Translations under genes and position numbers: made by a program
Notes under the pieces: generated by a model
Seen by the model: the letters and a program-made list of their open reading frames with translations, nothing else
Told to the model about the DNA's origin: nothing
Database searches by the model: none
Shown: one piece after another, positions 52,600 to 63,100 of the stretch
How the letters are laid out: the number at the start of each line of letters is the position of its first letter
Numbering within the stretch: position 1 is the first letter of the stretch
Source of the DNA: Semisulcospira habei
Lineage: Eukaryota > Mollusca > Gastropoda > Semisulcospiridae
NCBI GenBank assembly: GCA_036245525.1
Contig: BTPG01000006.1
Coordinates: 71,864,464-71,928,463 of the forward strand
DNA length: 64,000 nucleotides
Reading direction: 5' to 3'

Positions 52600-53420
52600 C
52601 TTCGGGCCGTTTTCCCCTGGCGCCTACGGCCTTTCCACGTGTTCACCGATTCTCGTCTGTTCACCGAAGTGAAGCTACTTCGCGCTCGGTTCGCGTGGAT
52701 GGGTGCCCCTTGGGTACACCCAGTGCAAGTGGGGATCGACGTCTTCGCCCTCGTCGCCTGGATAGTTGCGGCGCCCGACGTTCGTCGCCCGCCCGCTTGA
52801 CGCCCTCCTGTGTCCCTGCCGACCTTCGCCTTCTGCTCGGCCCTGTCATTCTCCGCGGGACACCCTCTTCCCCTCTCTCTGCACCGTTCGCCTCCAGCGT
52901 CTCCCCGACCCTCTTCGGTGGATGACTCGGCGTCCTGCGTTCGCCGCTGGCCTGCTGGCGTTTTAGCCTTCGGCTCCCCGGTTCGCTGGCCATTTGCTCC
53001 TCTTCGTGCGCGCTGCCTCTTGCGACGGAGGCAGCTTCTTCACACGGATTGCGCCCTTCGCTGGGACATCCTTCGCTGGTTCTGCGCCCGTCGGGAGACT
53101 CCCCCCTTGTTCTCTTCGCCACGAAGTGGAGCCTCCGGCTTCCCCGCTTCATCTCCCTGTTCCCGACCTCTGGCCTGGTCAGTCGATGCCCATCGTTCCC
53201 TTGGGGCGGACTGGTCGTTTACACCTACCCTCCGGCGGTCCTGGTCCTCAAGTCCTGCTCAGCCTCCGGGGATGCAACGCAGTCCTTCTTCTGGTGGCCG
53301 GTCGCCCGGACCGGTTCGCGGACTTCCGACCTTCTCAGTCTCGCCACAGGTTCACCCTCCCTTTTCCCACCTCCCGCCGATGCTCTTACAGCGCCGATAG
53401 CCGCTCTTCCACCCCTGCCC
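52600..53420 (+). pseudogene. E4 truncated gag / RNase H / methyltransferase-like region
   Basis: SASCVRRWPAG (52925-52958) is the gag core. Within 60 bp the sequence reads RRRQLLHTDCALRWDILRWF, the end of RNase H. The rest, GASGFPASSPC- and ATKWSLRLPRFISLFPTSGL, is the methyltransferase-like domain, then RTGSRTSDLLSLATG. RT and most of RNase H are deleted. Confidence 0.65.
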
Positions 53421-54490
53421 CGAGCGACTTCTCCTGCACGCCTGGCGATTGTGTGGCAAGCTCTCTCTGCTGGAGGCTTCTCGAGTGCAACAGCGGATGC
53501 TATCGCTTCAGCCCGCAGACCTACCAGACGTGTCTACGAGGGAAAGTGGCGTGCTTCGTGCCTGGTGCTCTGACCGCCGCCTCTCCACTGTCGGCCTGAC
53601 GACTCCTCAGCTCACGGACTTCTTCTCTGGCTCGTCCAAGACCTAGGTTGGCTCCCCTCTGGTGCAGCAGCTCTCTTGAGGGGTCTCTTGATCGCCGACG
53701 CCTACCGTCACCTCGGCCGTCCTGACCCAGCGCCTGCAAGGACCTGCCCGACCTTATGGCGCGTTTCGGCGTGCAGCGTCCGGTCTCCCGCCCACTTGGC
53801 CCGCGCTGGGACCTCCCTGGTCCTCCCCTGACTGACTTCGGACCGTTGAACCGCTCCTTCTGGCCCGCCTTGCTGACGTGTCTCGGAGGCCTGCTTCCTG
53901 ATGACCCTCGCCACGGCGCCCCGCGTCACCGAGCTCCACACGCTCTCGTCTCGCCCCGCCGGCCTGCAGTTCCGAGTGGATGGCTCCGTTCAGCTACTCC
54001 CGGATCCTTCCTTCTCGCTCAGCCTAGGTCTCCCTTGACAGCGCCTCCAGTTCTCGCCGCTCGGCCGCTTACACGACCCGGTTCCTCGGGGCACTCCGCA
54101 GCAAGATCCGGGGCAGGCACTTCGTATCTACCTGCGGCACTCCAAGTCCGTGCGGAGGGGACGGTCTCGTCCCTTGCCGCTGACCGCTGGCAGATCCGGC
54201 TTCTCAGCCCAAACGTTCTCCTCTTCGCTCCGCTGGGTATTCTGGTCCGCCTATCGCGACCTCTCCCCACAGGGAGCCGAGGCACTGAGGATCCGCGCCC
54301 ATGCAATGCACGCTAGGGCCGCACGTCTCGCCTTCGCCGCGCCGATGTGGTTAAGGACACTGTGGCGGCGGTGGGGTGGCGGGAATCTACCATTGCCGCT
54401 TCTGCTCTGCGCCCTTACAGTCCAGCGCGACAACCTTATGCTGGTGGGCAACTTCTGCGGCGCGACACTCCCTCCAGGCGCCCTCGGCGC
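53400..54490 (+). pseudogene. E4 tyrosine recombinase
   Basis: LAIVWQALSAGGFSSATADA (53440-53500), RRPTRRVYEGKWRASCLVL, GPRWDLPGPPLTDF near 53800, HRAPHALV in place of the arginine-box end, LRIRAHAMHARAARLAFA (54290) where H-x-x-R has become H-A-M-H, and DNLMLVGNFCGATL near 54430. Decayed active site. Confidence 0.62.
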
Positions 54491-54607
54491 TTAGGCGGCA
54501 CTTCGCTAAAATTGTCGGGAGTGGGTGATCAGGAGTGACGGGCCGTCTTCGTCCCTGAAGAGGTTTCTAAAAGGGATTGTGCGGCACCCTCCTCCTCTTT
54601 GCCATTC

Positions 54608-54704
54608 TTCCTGTTAGTCATGTCATCGGTAATGTGTTTTGAAGAAACAAATTAATTTTTCTCTAAAATGTATTTTTTCGAAAAATACTTACCGATGACA
54701 TGAC
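54608..54704 (+). repeat. E4 ICR
   Basis: TGTGTTTTGAAGAAACAAAT then TAATTTTTCTCTAAAATGTA, matching the E4-specific left end TTTGTTTCTTCAAAACACAT in complement. The ICR has therefore co-varied with the termini of its own copy. Confidence 0.88.
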
Positions 54705-54989
54705 TCGGAGGTCCCTCCCTCCTCCCCGCTTGCCGCTGGTAACTCCGTAGACAACTGGTTAAAGGAGACACCACCTGGCGCCTGACCGGATGGGCAGGGG
54801 AGGCTACTCTCGTCCCTGTTAGGGATCCCCGAAAGCTCTCTCATCCCTGTCAGGGATCCCCGAGAGCCTCCTGGGGGGGACCCTTTGGGTCTTAGGCTAA
54901 AATTGGTAAGCAAGTAGACTATTTCCTGTTAGTCATGTCATCGGTAAGTATTTTTCGAAAAAATACATTTTAGAGAAAAATTAATTTTT
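54705..54989 (+). repeat. E4 right terminal repeat
   Basis: Inverted copy of the LTR; the outer end is CATCGGTAAGTATTTTTCGA to TTTTAGAGAAAAATTAATT. Confidence 0.88.
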
Positions 54990-55531
54990 CCCAATTCGGC
55001 GAATGGGCTCAAAGCGCCGCGAACTGAACCCAACACGCACGCTCACGTGACACACACGCATTCACTCTGAAGACAAACACAGTACAAGACATTCACGTGG
55101 TGCAAAGGGTCAGCTCAGCTACTGAGGTTTCGGAAATTTTGATCGCTTGTGTTTGAAATTTATAAAGTGGCCTGAAACCGGTACCAAAGTGGAGGGGGTG
55201 GAAGAACCGGAGTACCCGGAGAAAGAACCCCCGATGGTCCGCCCAAATTAACGGTGACACTTACTCGAGGAGAAAAATCCGATGCCGAAACCCGGTATCG
55301 AACCTCGCACCTTTAGCATTGGTGGCAGGCGCCTTAACCATTGCGCCACGGGCGCATCCACCTGGGCCTGGCGGAGGTCATCTCGCCGGCACAGCACTCC
55401 CTCCCGGCGCCTTAGGTTCGCCTAGCTAAAATTGTCGGGAGTGGGCACGTTGGGAGGGATCTCGATTCTGCGCGCCAGCGCCGGCAATGGGAGGTGTTCT
55501 AAGCAGGCGGCAATTCGCCTCCTATTCGCAA

Positions 55532-55893
55532 TTCCAGTTAGTAATGTCATCGGTAATGATTTTAAGAAAATAAATACATTTTTCTCTAAAATGTATTTTT
55601 TCAAAAAATACTTACCGATGACATTACTCAGACGTCCCTCCCTCCTACCCCGCTTGCCGCTTAGAGCTAAGGCTCAGATACTGGCGAGTAGGGATGAGTG
55701 CGCCACCAGATATGGTAGTACGGGAGGCCACTCGGGAGTGCCCTGGTGATGGCTCACCAGTGGTTGCCTCCCTTAGACGGCATCACACTAAGTTTTTTTG
55801 GCTAAAATTGACATGCAAAGCGAAGCTTCCAGTTAGTAATGTCATCGGTAAGTATTTTTCGAAAAAACACATTTTAGAGGAAAATTAATTTTT
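55532..55893 (+). repeat. E5 ICR and right terminal repeat
   Basis: ICR 55532-55628: AGTTAGTAATGTCATCGGTA, ATGATTTTAAGAAAATAAAT, TTTTTCTCTAAAATG, with the left half matching the E5-specific end TTTATTTTCTCAAAATCATT imperfectly. RTR to 55893, ending AGGAAAATTAATTTTTT. Confidence 0.86.
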
Positions 55894-55897
55894 TCAG

Positions 55898-55971
55898 ATA
55901 AACAGCCATGTGTCATCAACCAAGGCATTATCAAACTTATGAGAGTGTGGGTTAATGAATATGTGAGTTAA
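55898..55971 (+). CDS. Predicted host-gene terminal exon 7
   Basis: The acceptor TTAATTTTTTCAG is made largely of the outer end of E5. The exon enters in phase 1 and encodes KQPCVINQGIIKLMRVWVNE, then YVS and TAA (55969-55971). The seven exons together total 684 nt, an exact 228 codons including the stop. Two AATAAA signals follow within 30 bp. Function unknown. The main doubt is the extremely short intron that would have existed before E5 arrived. Confidence 0.45.
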
Positions 55972-55983
55972 TGTTTGAAACAC

Positions 55984-55998
55984 AATAAACATAATAAA
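55984..55998 (+). promoter_or_regulatory. Polyadenylation signals
   Basis: AATAAA at 55984-55989 and again at 55993-55998, 13-27 bp after the proposed stop codon, consistent with a short 3' UTR ending near 56015. Confidence 0.45.
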
Positions 55999-55999
55999 T

Positions 56000-56395
56000 T
56001 AATGCCCTGACACACTACAACAAGAGGAACATTGACCACGATAGTTCTAAATTGGTGCCACAATAGCTTGGTGACTCTAATATGGCAGTCTACTCTAGCA
56101 TCAATTTTAAACCAACATGGTAGGCCTGATCTGGTACAGTCATACCTGTCAAGGTGGCTACCTGTATTTAATTTTATATGACCATCTGTCCAAGTAGAAA
56201 ACTCTTAAGTAAGCAAAGGTCCTTGGGCCCACAACGGCTGCAGTAGACCCACGCACGGCTGTGCGCGGGCCCACTATGGCTGTTGTGGGTCCGAAGACAT
56301 TTTGCTACAGGGGCCCATATTTGGTCCCATGTTCTTTCTGTTACTAAGACCATCCTGCGTAATGAGACCGCTTTTGATAGTCCCTTTGGTGGTCA
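56000..56395. other. Non-coding stretch with a MITE trace
   Basis: 56030-56135 has degraded copies of the TTAA MITE palindrome (TTGGTGCCACAATAGCTTGG). 56220-56300 has an imperfect inverted repeat around GGGCCCACAACGGCTGCAGT. No gene. Confidence 0.45.
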
Positions 56396-57228
56396 TTTGT
56401 TTCCTCAAAACACATTACCGATGGTATTACTAATAGGAAAGGTTCTTAGCTAGACTAATTTTAGCCAAAATTTGTTGTGTACGTATCAGGGCGTGTTGGC
56501 AGGTGAGGGACACCATAGCCTAGGCGGTAACTCGAGTAGCCTCCCTTCCATCCCATCCGCGCATGCGCCCAGCAGAAGCTCACCAGTCAGTTTCTTTGCT
56601 AGACAATGGAAGGTTGTGTACGTCAGTGTCTAGCTTCGAACTGTATATAGTTGTGGAATCTGTCGTAGTGTTGGGAGAGGTTACCTTACGATGTGCCTTA
56701 TGTTAGGCTTGGACGCTTTTCTGTGGGATTTTCCTCGTCGGTGTTTGTATTTTTGCCCTGACGAGACAGCGGCGTCTTGTGAGCTGTGCTCACGCGCTCT
56801 GGCCGGTCTGGCCGTAGCGTGGTTGCACTGGTGTGTCCTGAACTTTCTACCTTCGGGATAAGGGTAGTGAAGAGACAGAAGAGGCTCTCCTGCTACCCTC
56901 GGAGTGTTCTGGGACCGGTCGTGCCTGTGTTGCCTGCGTGGTCTCCGCTCACGAACCGTGGACTGGGTCGACTCTGCCTTCGCCGCCTTCGCTGTTGGGC
57001 TTCCGTGGTGAGCTGGTTGGTCTGCGACCTGTGTGGGTTCCACGGCTTCTACATTATCAGGTAAAACCTTGGTTATTGCCTACGACCGGCGCTCAAGGGA
57101 GGGGGATAGAGCGCCAGGCGTCGGCTACGCCGTGCACTTAACTTCGTTTGTACGCGCTGTCGTGCGGATTATTTTTGCGGGCCCGCGGGGGCACGCTGGC
57201 TCGCTTTTCTTTATGCACTATGTTACAG

Positions 57229-57420
57229 TTGGCAAGTCCGCTCCTGCTCACAAGGTGGACATTTCCTTTGGCCTAGTGTTGGACATGCTCTTTGCCTACC
57301 CTGTTCCGGCTGTGCCTCCACTCACCCGTGCCTGGTCTGTGCCCCTGGCTGGAAGAACAGTGGACCCAGCTTTGGAGCTTCTACCGCCGAGTTCGGCCGA
57401 CGCCAGCACGGGTAAGGGGT
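57229..57420 (+). pseudogene. E6 gag-like N-terminal segment
   Basis: CLHSPVPGLCPWLEEQWTQL then WSFYRRVRPTPA corresponds to CLHCAGC...LWGLYRRERPLPA in E2. Frames differ between its halves. Confidence 0.5.
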
Positions 57421-57860
57421 CTAACACTGGTAAGCCCCACAGACCCGACAAGTGGCCTCTTACCAGGTAGTAGAGCCTTCAACACCACGGCTTAGGCCGC
57501 AAGCCCTAGCTCTAGCGCCGGCAGCCACCACAGTCCCGTCAAGTGGTCCCTGCCTGGTCGCGGAACCTCGAGTGCCGCTAGGCCTCGAGTCAAGACCCTT
57601 TCACGGGACAGAGATCCAACACCGGTAAGCCCCACAGACCCGACGAGTGGCCCTTACCAGGTTGTAGAGCCTTCAACGCCATGGCTTACGCCGCGAGCCC
57701 GAGCTCTAGCGCCGGCAACCACCACAGTCCCGCCGAGTGGTCCCTACCTGGTTATGCCGCCTTTTTCAGCACGAGATAAGATACGAGAGCAAGCTCCAGC
57801 GCCGGTAGCCGTCACAGACCCGACGAGTGCTGCTTACCAGGTTGTGGAGACTCTTCTGCC
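57420..57860 (+). repeat. E6 gag minisatellite
   Basis: Five alternating units of about 92-102 bp with the core CCACAGACCCGACGAGTGG (or CCACAGTCCCGTCAAGTGG) and CGCCGGYARCC. Confidence 0.82.
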
Positions 57861-58735
57861 ACGCGATGCTTCAGTCATTGCCTCCTCCTCGGCAAGGCAA
57901 GAGGCCAGCGCGGGCACAGGGATTCGGCGCCCCGCTCCAGGTTAGTGATTGGGGACCATGACCGGACAAGTCTGCTGGCCTGACGCACTCCTGCTCCCCG
58001 GTAGGAAGTAGGAGACGCAGCACGGGTGCGCAATGAGGCGACATACCCCGTCTTCTCCCCGCCTACCCGGCACCGGCCTCCACGTGGCGTAGGTGGGTAG
58101 TCCGCTCAGTCTCTGACTGAGTGGGCTAGCGGACGGGTGCCATCTTTGTCCAGGATTAGGACTTGATGTCAGCAGATATGTTGTTCAGCCTTTTCACTGG
58201 TCCGGTTTTTAAGGAGCTGTGCTAACCTAGGTCGTACCATGTTGGATTGGTCCTTAAAAATACTCGTGACTTTTTGGTCCTTTGGATCCCAAGTGTTTGC
58301 CGTGCTTGGAGACCCGTGTCGGGGGAGAAGAGGATCCTGGTGGCTGAGGTTCCCTTTGGGCTGCGGCTCACTGGTGCCAACACTCCACTTCGGCCTTGAC
58401 TTCTACCTAAACGGGAGGCTAGTCGTACCGGCCTAGTCAATCGGCTCTTGTCACGTTGAGCCCTATCCCACTGTTGACATGCGGGTTGCTATACGGAGCA
58501 CCATGCTATAGCTTCTGCTGCTGATTAGGTGCTTTACGCCAGTATTCCCCTGCATTCAACGGTGTGATAGAAGGCGGTGGCTCAAACGGTTCAATCGGGC
58601 TTACCCCCTTGAGTATATCTTTCGGGCAGTCTCCATTGTGCGTCGGCTGGAGACCCGCCGACAGTTGCACTTTCCCTTGTTGGGCTCGGTGGCGGGCGGG
58701 GACCCCCGGGGGATGAATATCTCTACTAATATAAT

Positions 58736-60019
58736 ATGGATAAAACCAAAAAACCAAAACTAGCACAGAAACGGCACATAGACGCCGACATTGAACACGA
58801 CAGTGATTCAGACTGTGAGGAAGCGACACCTCAGGCGTCGGCCGTATGGCCTCGCTTCCTCATTGTCCATAGCAAGGTGAAGGAGAAACCAGTTACCAAG
58901 CTGCATCCTTTTCTGGTGGGGGAGACCCTCAGGAGCCGTGTTGGCAGGCCTGACGCCCAGCGCCTCAGGTCTGGTGACTTGCTGGTGGAGTGCCGTACTC
59001 GGGCACACTCCAGCGGGCTACTGGGGCTCTCTTCCATCGGAGACACTCCTGTGGAAGTCACACCCCACAAAACTATGAATTCGTCAAGAGGCGTAATCAA
59101 AGATCAAGCTTTGGCAGAACTGTCAGAAGATGAACTTGTAAGGAACCTTAAGTCTCAGGGGGTGACTTGCGTCAGGCGCTTCGCTTCCAAGCGAGGTGGT
59201 GGGGAGATCCGTCTCCCTACCATCATCCTGACGTTTGGCACCCCCACCCCTCCTACTACCATCTGGGGAGGTTACTACTCCCTGAGAGTGAAAAAGTACG
59301 TCCCTCTTCCCCTCCGGTGCTTTAAGTGCCAAAAGTATGGCCATGGGCAGAAGACATGCCGTCAGGCAGAGGCTTCATGCGCCCGTTGCACTAGGCCCGG
59401 ACACTCTGCTGAGTCCTGCACAGCCACCCCCCTGTGTGTGAATTGCCAGGGGGCGCATATGGCTTCGGATAAGAAATGCCCTCGTTGGATATCCGAGTGC
59501 AAGATTCAGCAGGTGCGTGTGGAGAAGGGGCTGTCCTTTCTGGATGCCAAAAAACTGGTTGAAGGCCCTGGTGCAGCTGCGGCTGCCCCAACCTCTAACA
59601 CCTCAGTGTATACTTTTAGTGCAGCAGTGGCAGGCAAGCGCCCCACCAAAGACTTTTCATGTCAGACCCCAACTTCTTGGTTGGGGGCGGAGCCTCGGCT
59701 CCTCTCGCCCCTGGAGAGTAACCCTCCTCCGGTGGTGACAAGGAGCCAGGGAACGCAGAAGGCGGACACTGCCGGTCCGGTTGTGCCGCCTTCTGTTGCC
59801 CCTAAGCCTCAGCCCCCACCCAAACCTGTTAGTCAGTCAACTCCAAAGGCTTCTGGCTCTGGTCAGCCTTCTAAGGCCGCTAACTCTAGCGGCAGGAACG
59901 CTGCCCAGGACCAGAAGTCTAAGAAATCTATGGGACCGCTGTGCGCACGGGCCCTGAAGGGGAACACAGATGTCCCCCTTCAAAACAAATATGCTGCACT
60001 GGAGGAGCGGATGGAGTGA
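58736..60019 (+). CDS. LINE ORF1 (gag-like, zinc knuckles)
   Basis: 427 codons. After a basic/acidic N-terminus, a region from about residue 38 (VWPRFLIVHSKVKEKP) resembles the RNA-binding region of I/jockey ORF1 proteins. Three knuckles follow: CFKCQKYGHGQKTC and CARCTRPGHSAESC (both C-X2-C-X4-H-X4-C) and a looser CVNCQGAHMASDKKC. The C-terminus is Pro/Ser-rich. It should bind element RNA and form RNPs. The TGA at 60017-60019 may be a secondary break: the same frame stays open for another 51 codons to a TAA at 60173-60175, two bases before ORF2. Confidence 0.85.
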   Translation: MDKTKKPKLAQKRHIDADIEHDSDSDCEEATPQASAVWPRFLIVHSKVKEKPVTKLHPFLVGETLRSRVGRPDAQRLRSGDLLVECRTRAHSSGLLGLSSIGDTPVEVTPHKTMNSSRGVIKDQALAELSEDELVRNLKSQGVTCVRRFASKRGGGEIRLPTIILTFGTPTPPTTIWGGYYSLRVKKYVPLPLRCFKCQKYGHGQKTCRQAEASCARCTRPGHSAESCTATPLCVNCQGAHMASDKKCPRWISECKIQQVRVEKGLSFLDAKKLVEGPGAAAAAPTSNTSVYTFSAAVAGKRPTKDFSCQTPTSWLGAEPRLLSPLESNPPPVVTRSQGTQKADTAGPVVPPSVAPKPQPPPKPVSQSTPKASGSGQPSKAANSSGRNAAQDQKSKKSMGPLCARALKGNTDVPLQNKYAALEERME

Positions 60020-60177
60020 GTGGAAGTTGTTGTTGCTGATGCTGCGGCAGCTCCACCCCCTTCCTCTCCGAGGAACCAGAGGAGGCCCGGGAGCCGGCCC
60101 CCCTCTGTTTCTTCAACTCCTTCCAAGGTAAAGGAAAAAGGGGGGAAAAACTCCTTACCCCCAGATAAGACTTAATC

Positions 60178-63100
60178 ATGGACTCTTTGCTTCAGTGGAA
60201 TTGTCGTGGTTTTCGAGCTAACTTTGAGGAATTACGTCTTTTAGTCAAGTTCTATAACCCCTCAGTAATATCTCTTCAGGAGACTTACCTGAAGACTTCT
60301 GACCCTGTGTATTTTAATGGTTTTAATGTTATACATAAAGGCTCTGATTCGGAGAGGCGCTCGGGTGGAGCGGCTCTTCTCATTAGTAGCCAAATTTTAT
60401 GTAGCCCCGTTAGCATCGACACCTGTCTTCAGGCTGTCGCTGCTCGGGTAACCTTAAAAAAGACCATAACCATATGTAGTATTTACCTGCCACCATCACT
60501 GCGGGTCTGTAGCAATGATATTTTTAACTTAGTAGATCAACTGCCCCCTCCCTTTATTCTCATGGGGGATTTTAACGGTCATGCTCACCTTTGGGGTAGT
60601 GACCACTATGATGGCAGAGGTCAGATGTTAGAAGATGTTTTTTCTCAACTTAACCTATATGTCTTTAACGATGGCTCACCTACATACTCTAACTCAGGTT
60701 CCGGATCTAGTTCTGTTCTAGACCTCACTGTGTGTGATCCTTCTCTCATGCTGGACTTTGACTGGAAGGTTCACGACGACCTGTGTGGTAGTGACCACTT
60801 CCCAGTAGTCCTGTCATCGGTCAGCTGTGAGGAGGATTCGCTGGTGGGGCGCTGGAATCTCAAGAAAGCTAACTGGTCTCTGTTTGCCTCTCTCTGTCAG
60901 TCTCGTCTTACAGAGGAGGTGGTCATGTCAGCTGAAGAACCTGTTTCTTGTTTTACTTCTATTTTGTTGGAGGTTGCAGGTGAAACCATCCCTAGAACTT
61001 CCACATCACTCCCTCGGAAGCCGAGAGTACCATGGTTCAATGAAGAGTGCCGCAAGGCCCAAACAATGCGCAAATCTGCTCAGCGACGTGCTTTTCGTAA
61101 TCCGTCGCAAGCAAATATTTTAACCTTTAAAAGACAGCGGGCGAAAGCCCGTTACATTTTTAAACGTGAACGCCGTGCTTCCTGGAGACGCTTTGTCTCA
61201 TCTTTATCTTCTAGGACTCCGTCCCAAAAAGTCTGGAAGGCTGTTCGAAGAATTAGGGGCAGGGGTGGCTCGGCTTCTGTCGGCCATCTTAGAGATGGTG
61301 CCAGTTTGGTCACAGATAAAAAGGCTGTGGCCAATTTGCTTGCCTCCACCATTGCCCATACTTCTTCAACAGAGCATTATTCACCTTTCTTCCAGAGAGA
61401 GAAGGAGAAGCGAGAATCTTGTGCTTGTGATTTTATATCGGATAACTTGGAAGACTATAATGCCCCTTTTACGTTTTCAGAATTGCAGCAAGCCTTGCAG
61501 AAATGTACTGACTCTGCTGCTGGATTAGATACCATCCATTATCAGCTCATAACACATCTGCCTGAGGATTCACTCCTTGTACTTCTCAAGGCCTTTAACC
61601 ATATCTGGATAACCGGTCATTTTCCGCCATCTTGGCGCCAGGCTGTGGTTGTGCCAATTCCCAAGCCGGGTAAGGATCCTTCCGACCCGGGCAACTACCG
61701 GCCAATAGCTTTGACATCATGTTTATGTAAAACTATGGAACGCTTGGTCAACGCCCGACTGGTGTGGCATCTTGAGTCACAGGGTCTCATCACAGACCTC
61801 CAGTGCGGTTTCCGGCGCTTCCGTAGTACAACTGACCATCTAGTCCGCTTTGAGTCTTTTATCCGAGATGCTTTTGTCAACAAGCAGCATGTCTATGCAA
61901 TTTTCTTTGATCTTGAAAAGGCATATGACACTACCTGGAAGCATGGTATAATGTCTGATTTGTCGGACATGGGTTTTAAAGGGCATCTGCCCGTTTTTAT
62001 TCACAATTTTTTGTCCAACAGGTCGTTCCATGTCCGTGTGGGCTCCACCCTCTCCGACTCCTTTGAACAGGAGATGGGTGTCCCGCAGGGCAGTATTCTA
62101 TCTCCTGTTTTATTTAGCATTAAAATAAATAACATTGTAAAGGCCGTCAAGGATGATTCTGAATGCTCTTTGTTTGTGGACGACTTTGCTTTGTGTGCAC
62201 GAGGTCGAGGACTTGCGTCCCTTGAGAGGCGCTTGCAGCTGTGTGTTGATCGAATCCAGGGGTGGGTGTCTCTCAATGGATTCAGATTCTCGCCCTCCAA
62301 GACAGTCTGTGTGCATTTTACTAACCAGACGAAATTTTTTCCAGAACCTAGCCTGAGCATTGCTGGTGTGCCAATTAAGGTGGCCGAAGAGGCAAAGTTT
62401 TTGGGGGTCATCTTTGACAAAAGATTGACCTTCTGCAACCATGTTAACTACCTTAGAACCTCTTGTTGGAAGGCCCTCGACATTCTTCGTGTCGTTGGTC
62501 GTACTGACTGGGGTGCAGACCGCATCGTCTTACTTCGACTGTACCGGGCCCTTGTTCGGTCCAAACTGGATTACGGCTCTGTGGTATATGGCTCGGCTTC
62601 CAAGTCTGTTCTGCAGCGTCTGAACACAATTCACCATCAAGGTCTGCGCATATGTCTGGGAGCCTTCAGGACATCTCCAGTTCCTAGTCTGTATGCAGAG
62701 GCAGGGGAGCCTTCTCTCAGGCTCCGCCGCATCCGCCTCATGCTCAGCTACGTTCTGAAGCTGAAGGCCCATCCAGAAAATCCTGCCTATGATTGTGTTT
62801 TTAACCCGTCGTTTGCAGAGATTTACGATGCCCATCCGGGAGCTGTCCGTCCACTTTCCTTCCGTGTCCGACCTCATCTGCAGGCGGCCGGAGTGGACCT
62901 GGACAAAGTTTCGGAATCTCTGCAACACGTCACTCCACCCTGGCTACTACCAGTTCCTGGCATCTTGCTGGACTTGACTGCCCACAAGAAGGATTGTACT
63001 CCACCAGCCATATACCAACAGAGCCTCAATGAACTCCTTTCAATTTTTCCTGGCTATTGTCGTCTTTATACGGATGGGTCCAAGTCTGAGGATGGAAGAG

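Larger units (their letters stand above)
50001..54989 (+). mobile_element. DIRS-like retrotransposon E4 (internally deleted)
   Basis: LTR 50001-50230, ICR 54608-54704, RTR 54705-54989 ending at TTAATTTTT. It is shorter than the others (5.0 kb) because the gag core jumps directly to the end of RNase H near 52950-53020, so RT is missing. It is the most deeply nested element: host intron, E5, SINE, E4. Confidence 0.87.
49962..55359 (-). mobile_element. tRNA-derived SINE in E5, split by DIRS E4
   Basis: The minus-strand head at 55359 has box A TGGCGCAATGG (complement of 55338-55348) and box B GGTTCGATACC (complement of 55294-55304). The body continues with CGGGTACTCCGGTTCTTCC and shared sequence to 54990. 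The 3' tail is (ATT)n at 49965-49980, after ATATAGGCAC. E4 (50001-54989) interrupts it; the flanks CACTTT and CCCAATTCGG rejoin like GCGCTTTATCCCAATT at 25690. Confidence 0.8.
41896..55893 (+). mobile_element. DIRS-like retrotransposon E5 with nested CR1, SINE and E4
   Basis: The left end is TTTATTTTCTCAAAATCATT, followed by ACCGATGACATTACTAACTG. The ICR is at 55532-55628, and the RTR (55630-55893) is the inverted copy of the LTR (AGCTTCGCTTTGCATGTCAA, GTGCCC/GGGCACTCCCGAGTGG). Inside are the CR1-like element (43310-46588), a minus-strand SINE (49962-55359) and, in that SINE, E4. E5 is the most diverged DIRS copy, so it was probably the earliest of this nest. Confidence 0.85.
56396..58140 (+). 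mobile_element. DIRS-like retrotransposon E6, 5' part
   Basis: The left end is TTTGTTTCCTCAAAACACAT, then TACCGATGGTATTACTAATA, followed by an LTR-like GTAGCCTCCCTTCC region. A leader donor ATCAG|GTAAAA (57061) and acceptor TATGTTACAG (57228) precede a gag-like segment. The element is then interrupted by the I-type LINE, and its remainder must lie beyond the window. The exact LINE boundary is not visible (between about 57960 and 58450). Confidence 0.75.

Noticed and set aside
55290..55350. tRNA gene on the minus strand
   Set aside because: Boxes A and B are present, but the cloverleaf is not, and the same body recurs elsewhere; it is a SINE head.
62171..62190. Defective RT active site (FVDD instead of YADD)
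   Set aside because: The second position varies naturally among non-LTR RTs and both aspartates are intact, so it is not evidence of inactivation.
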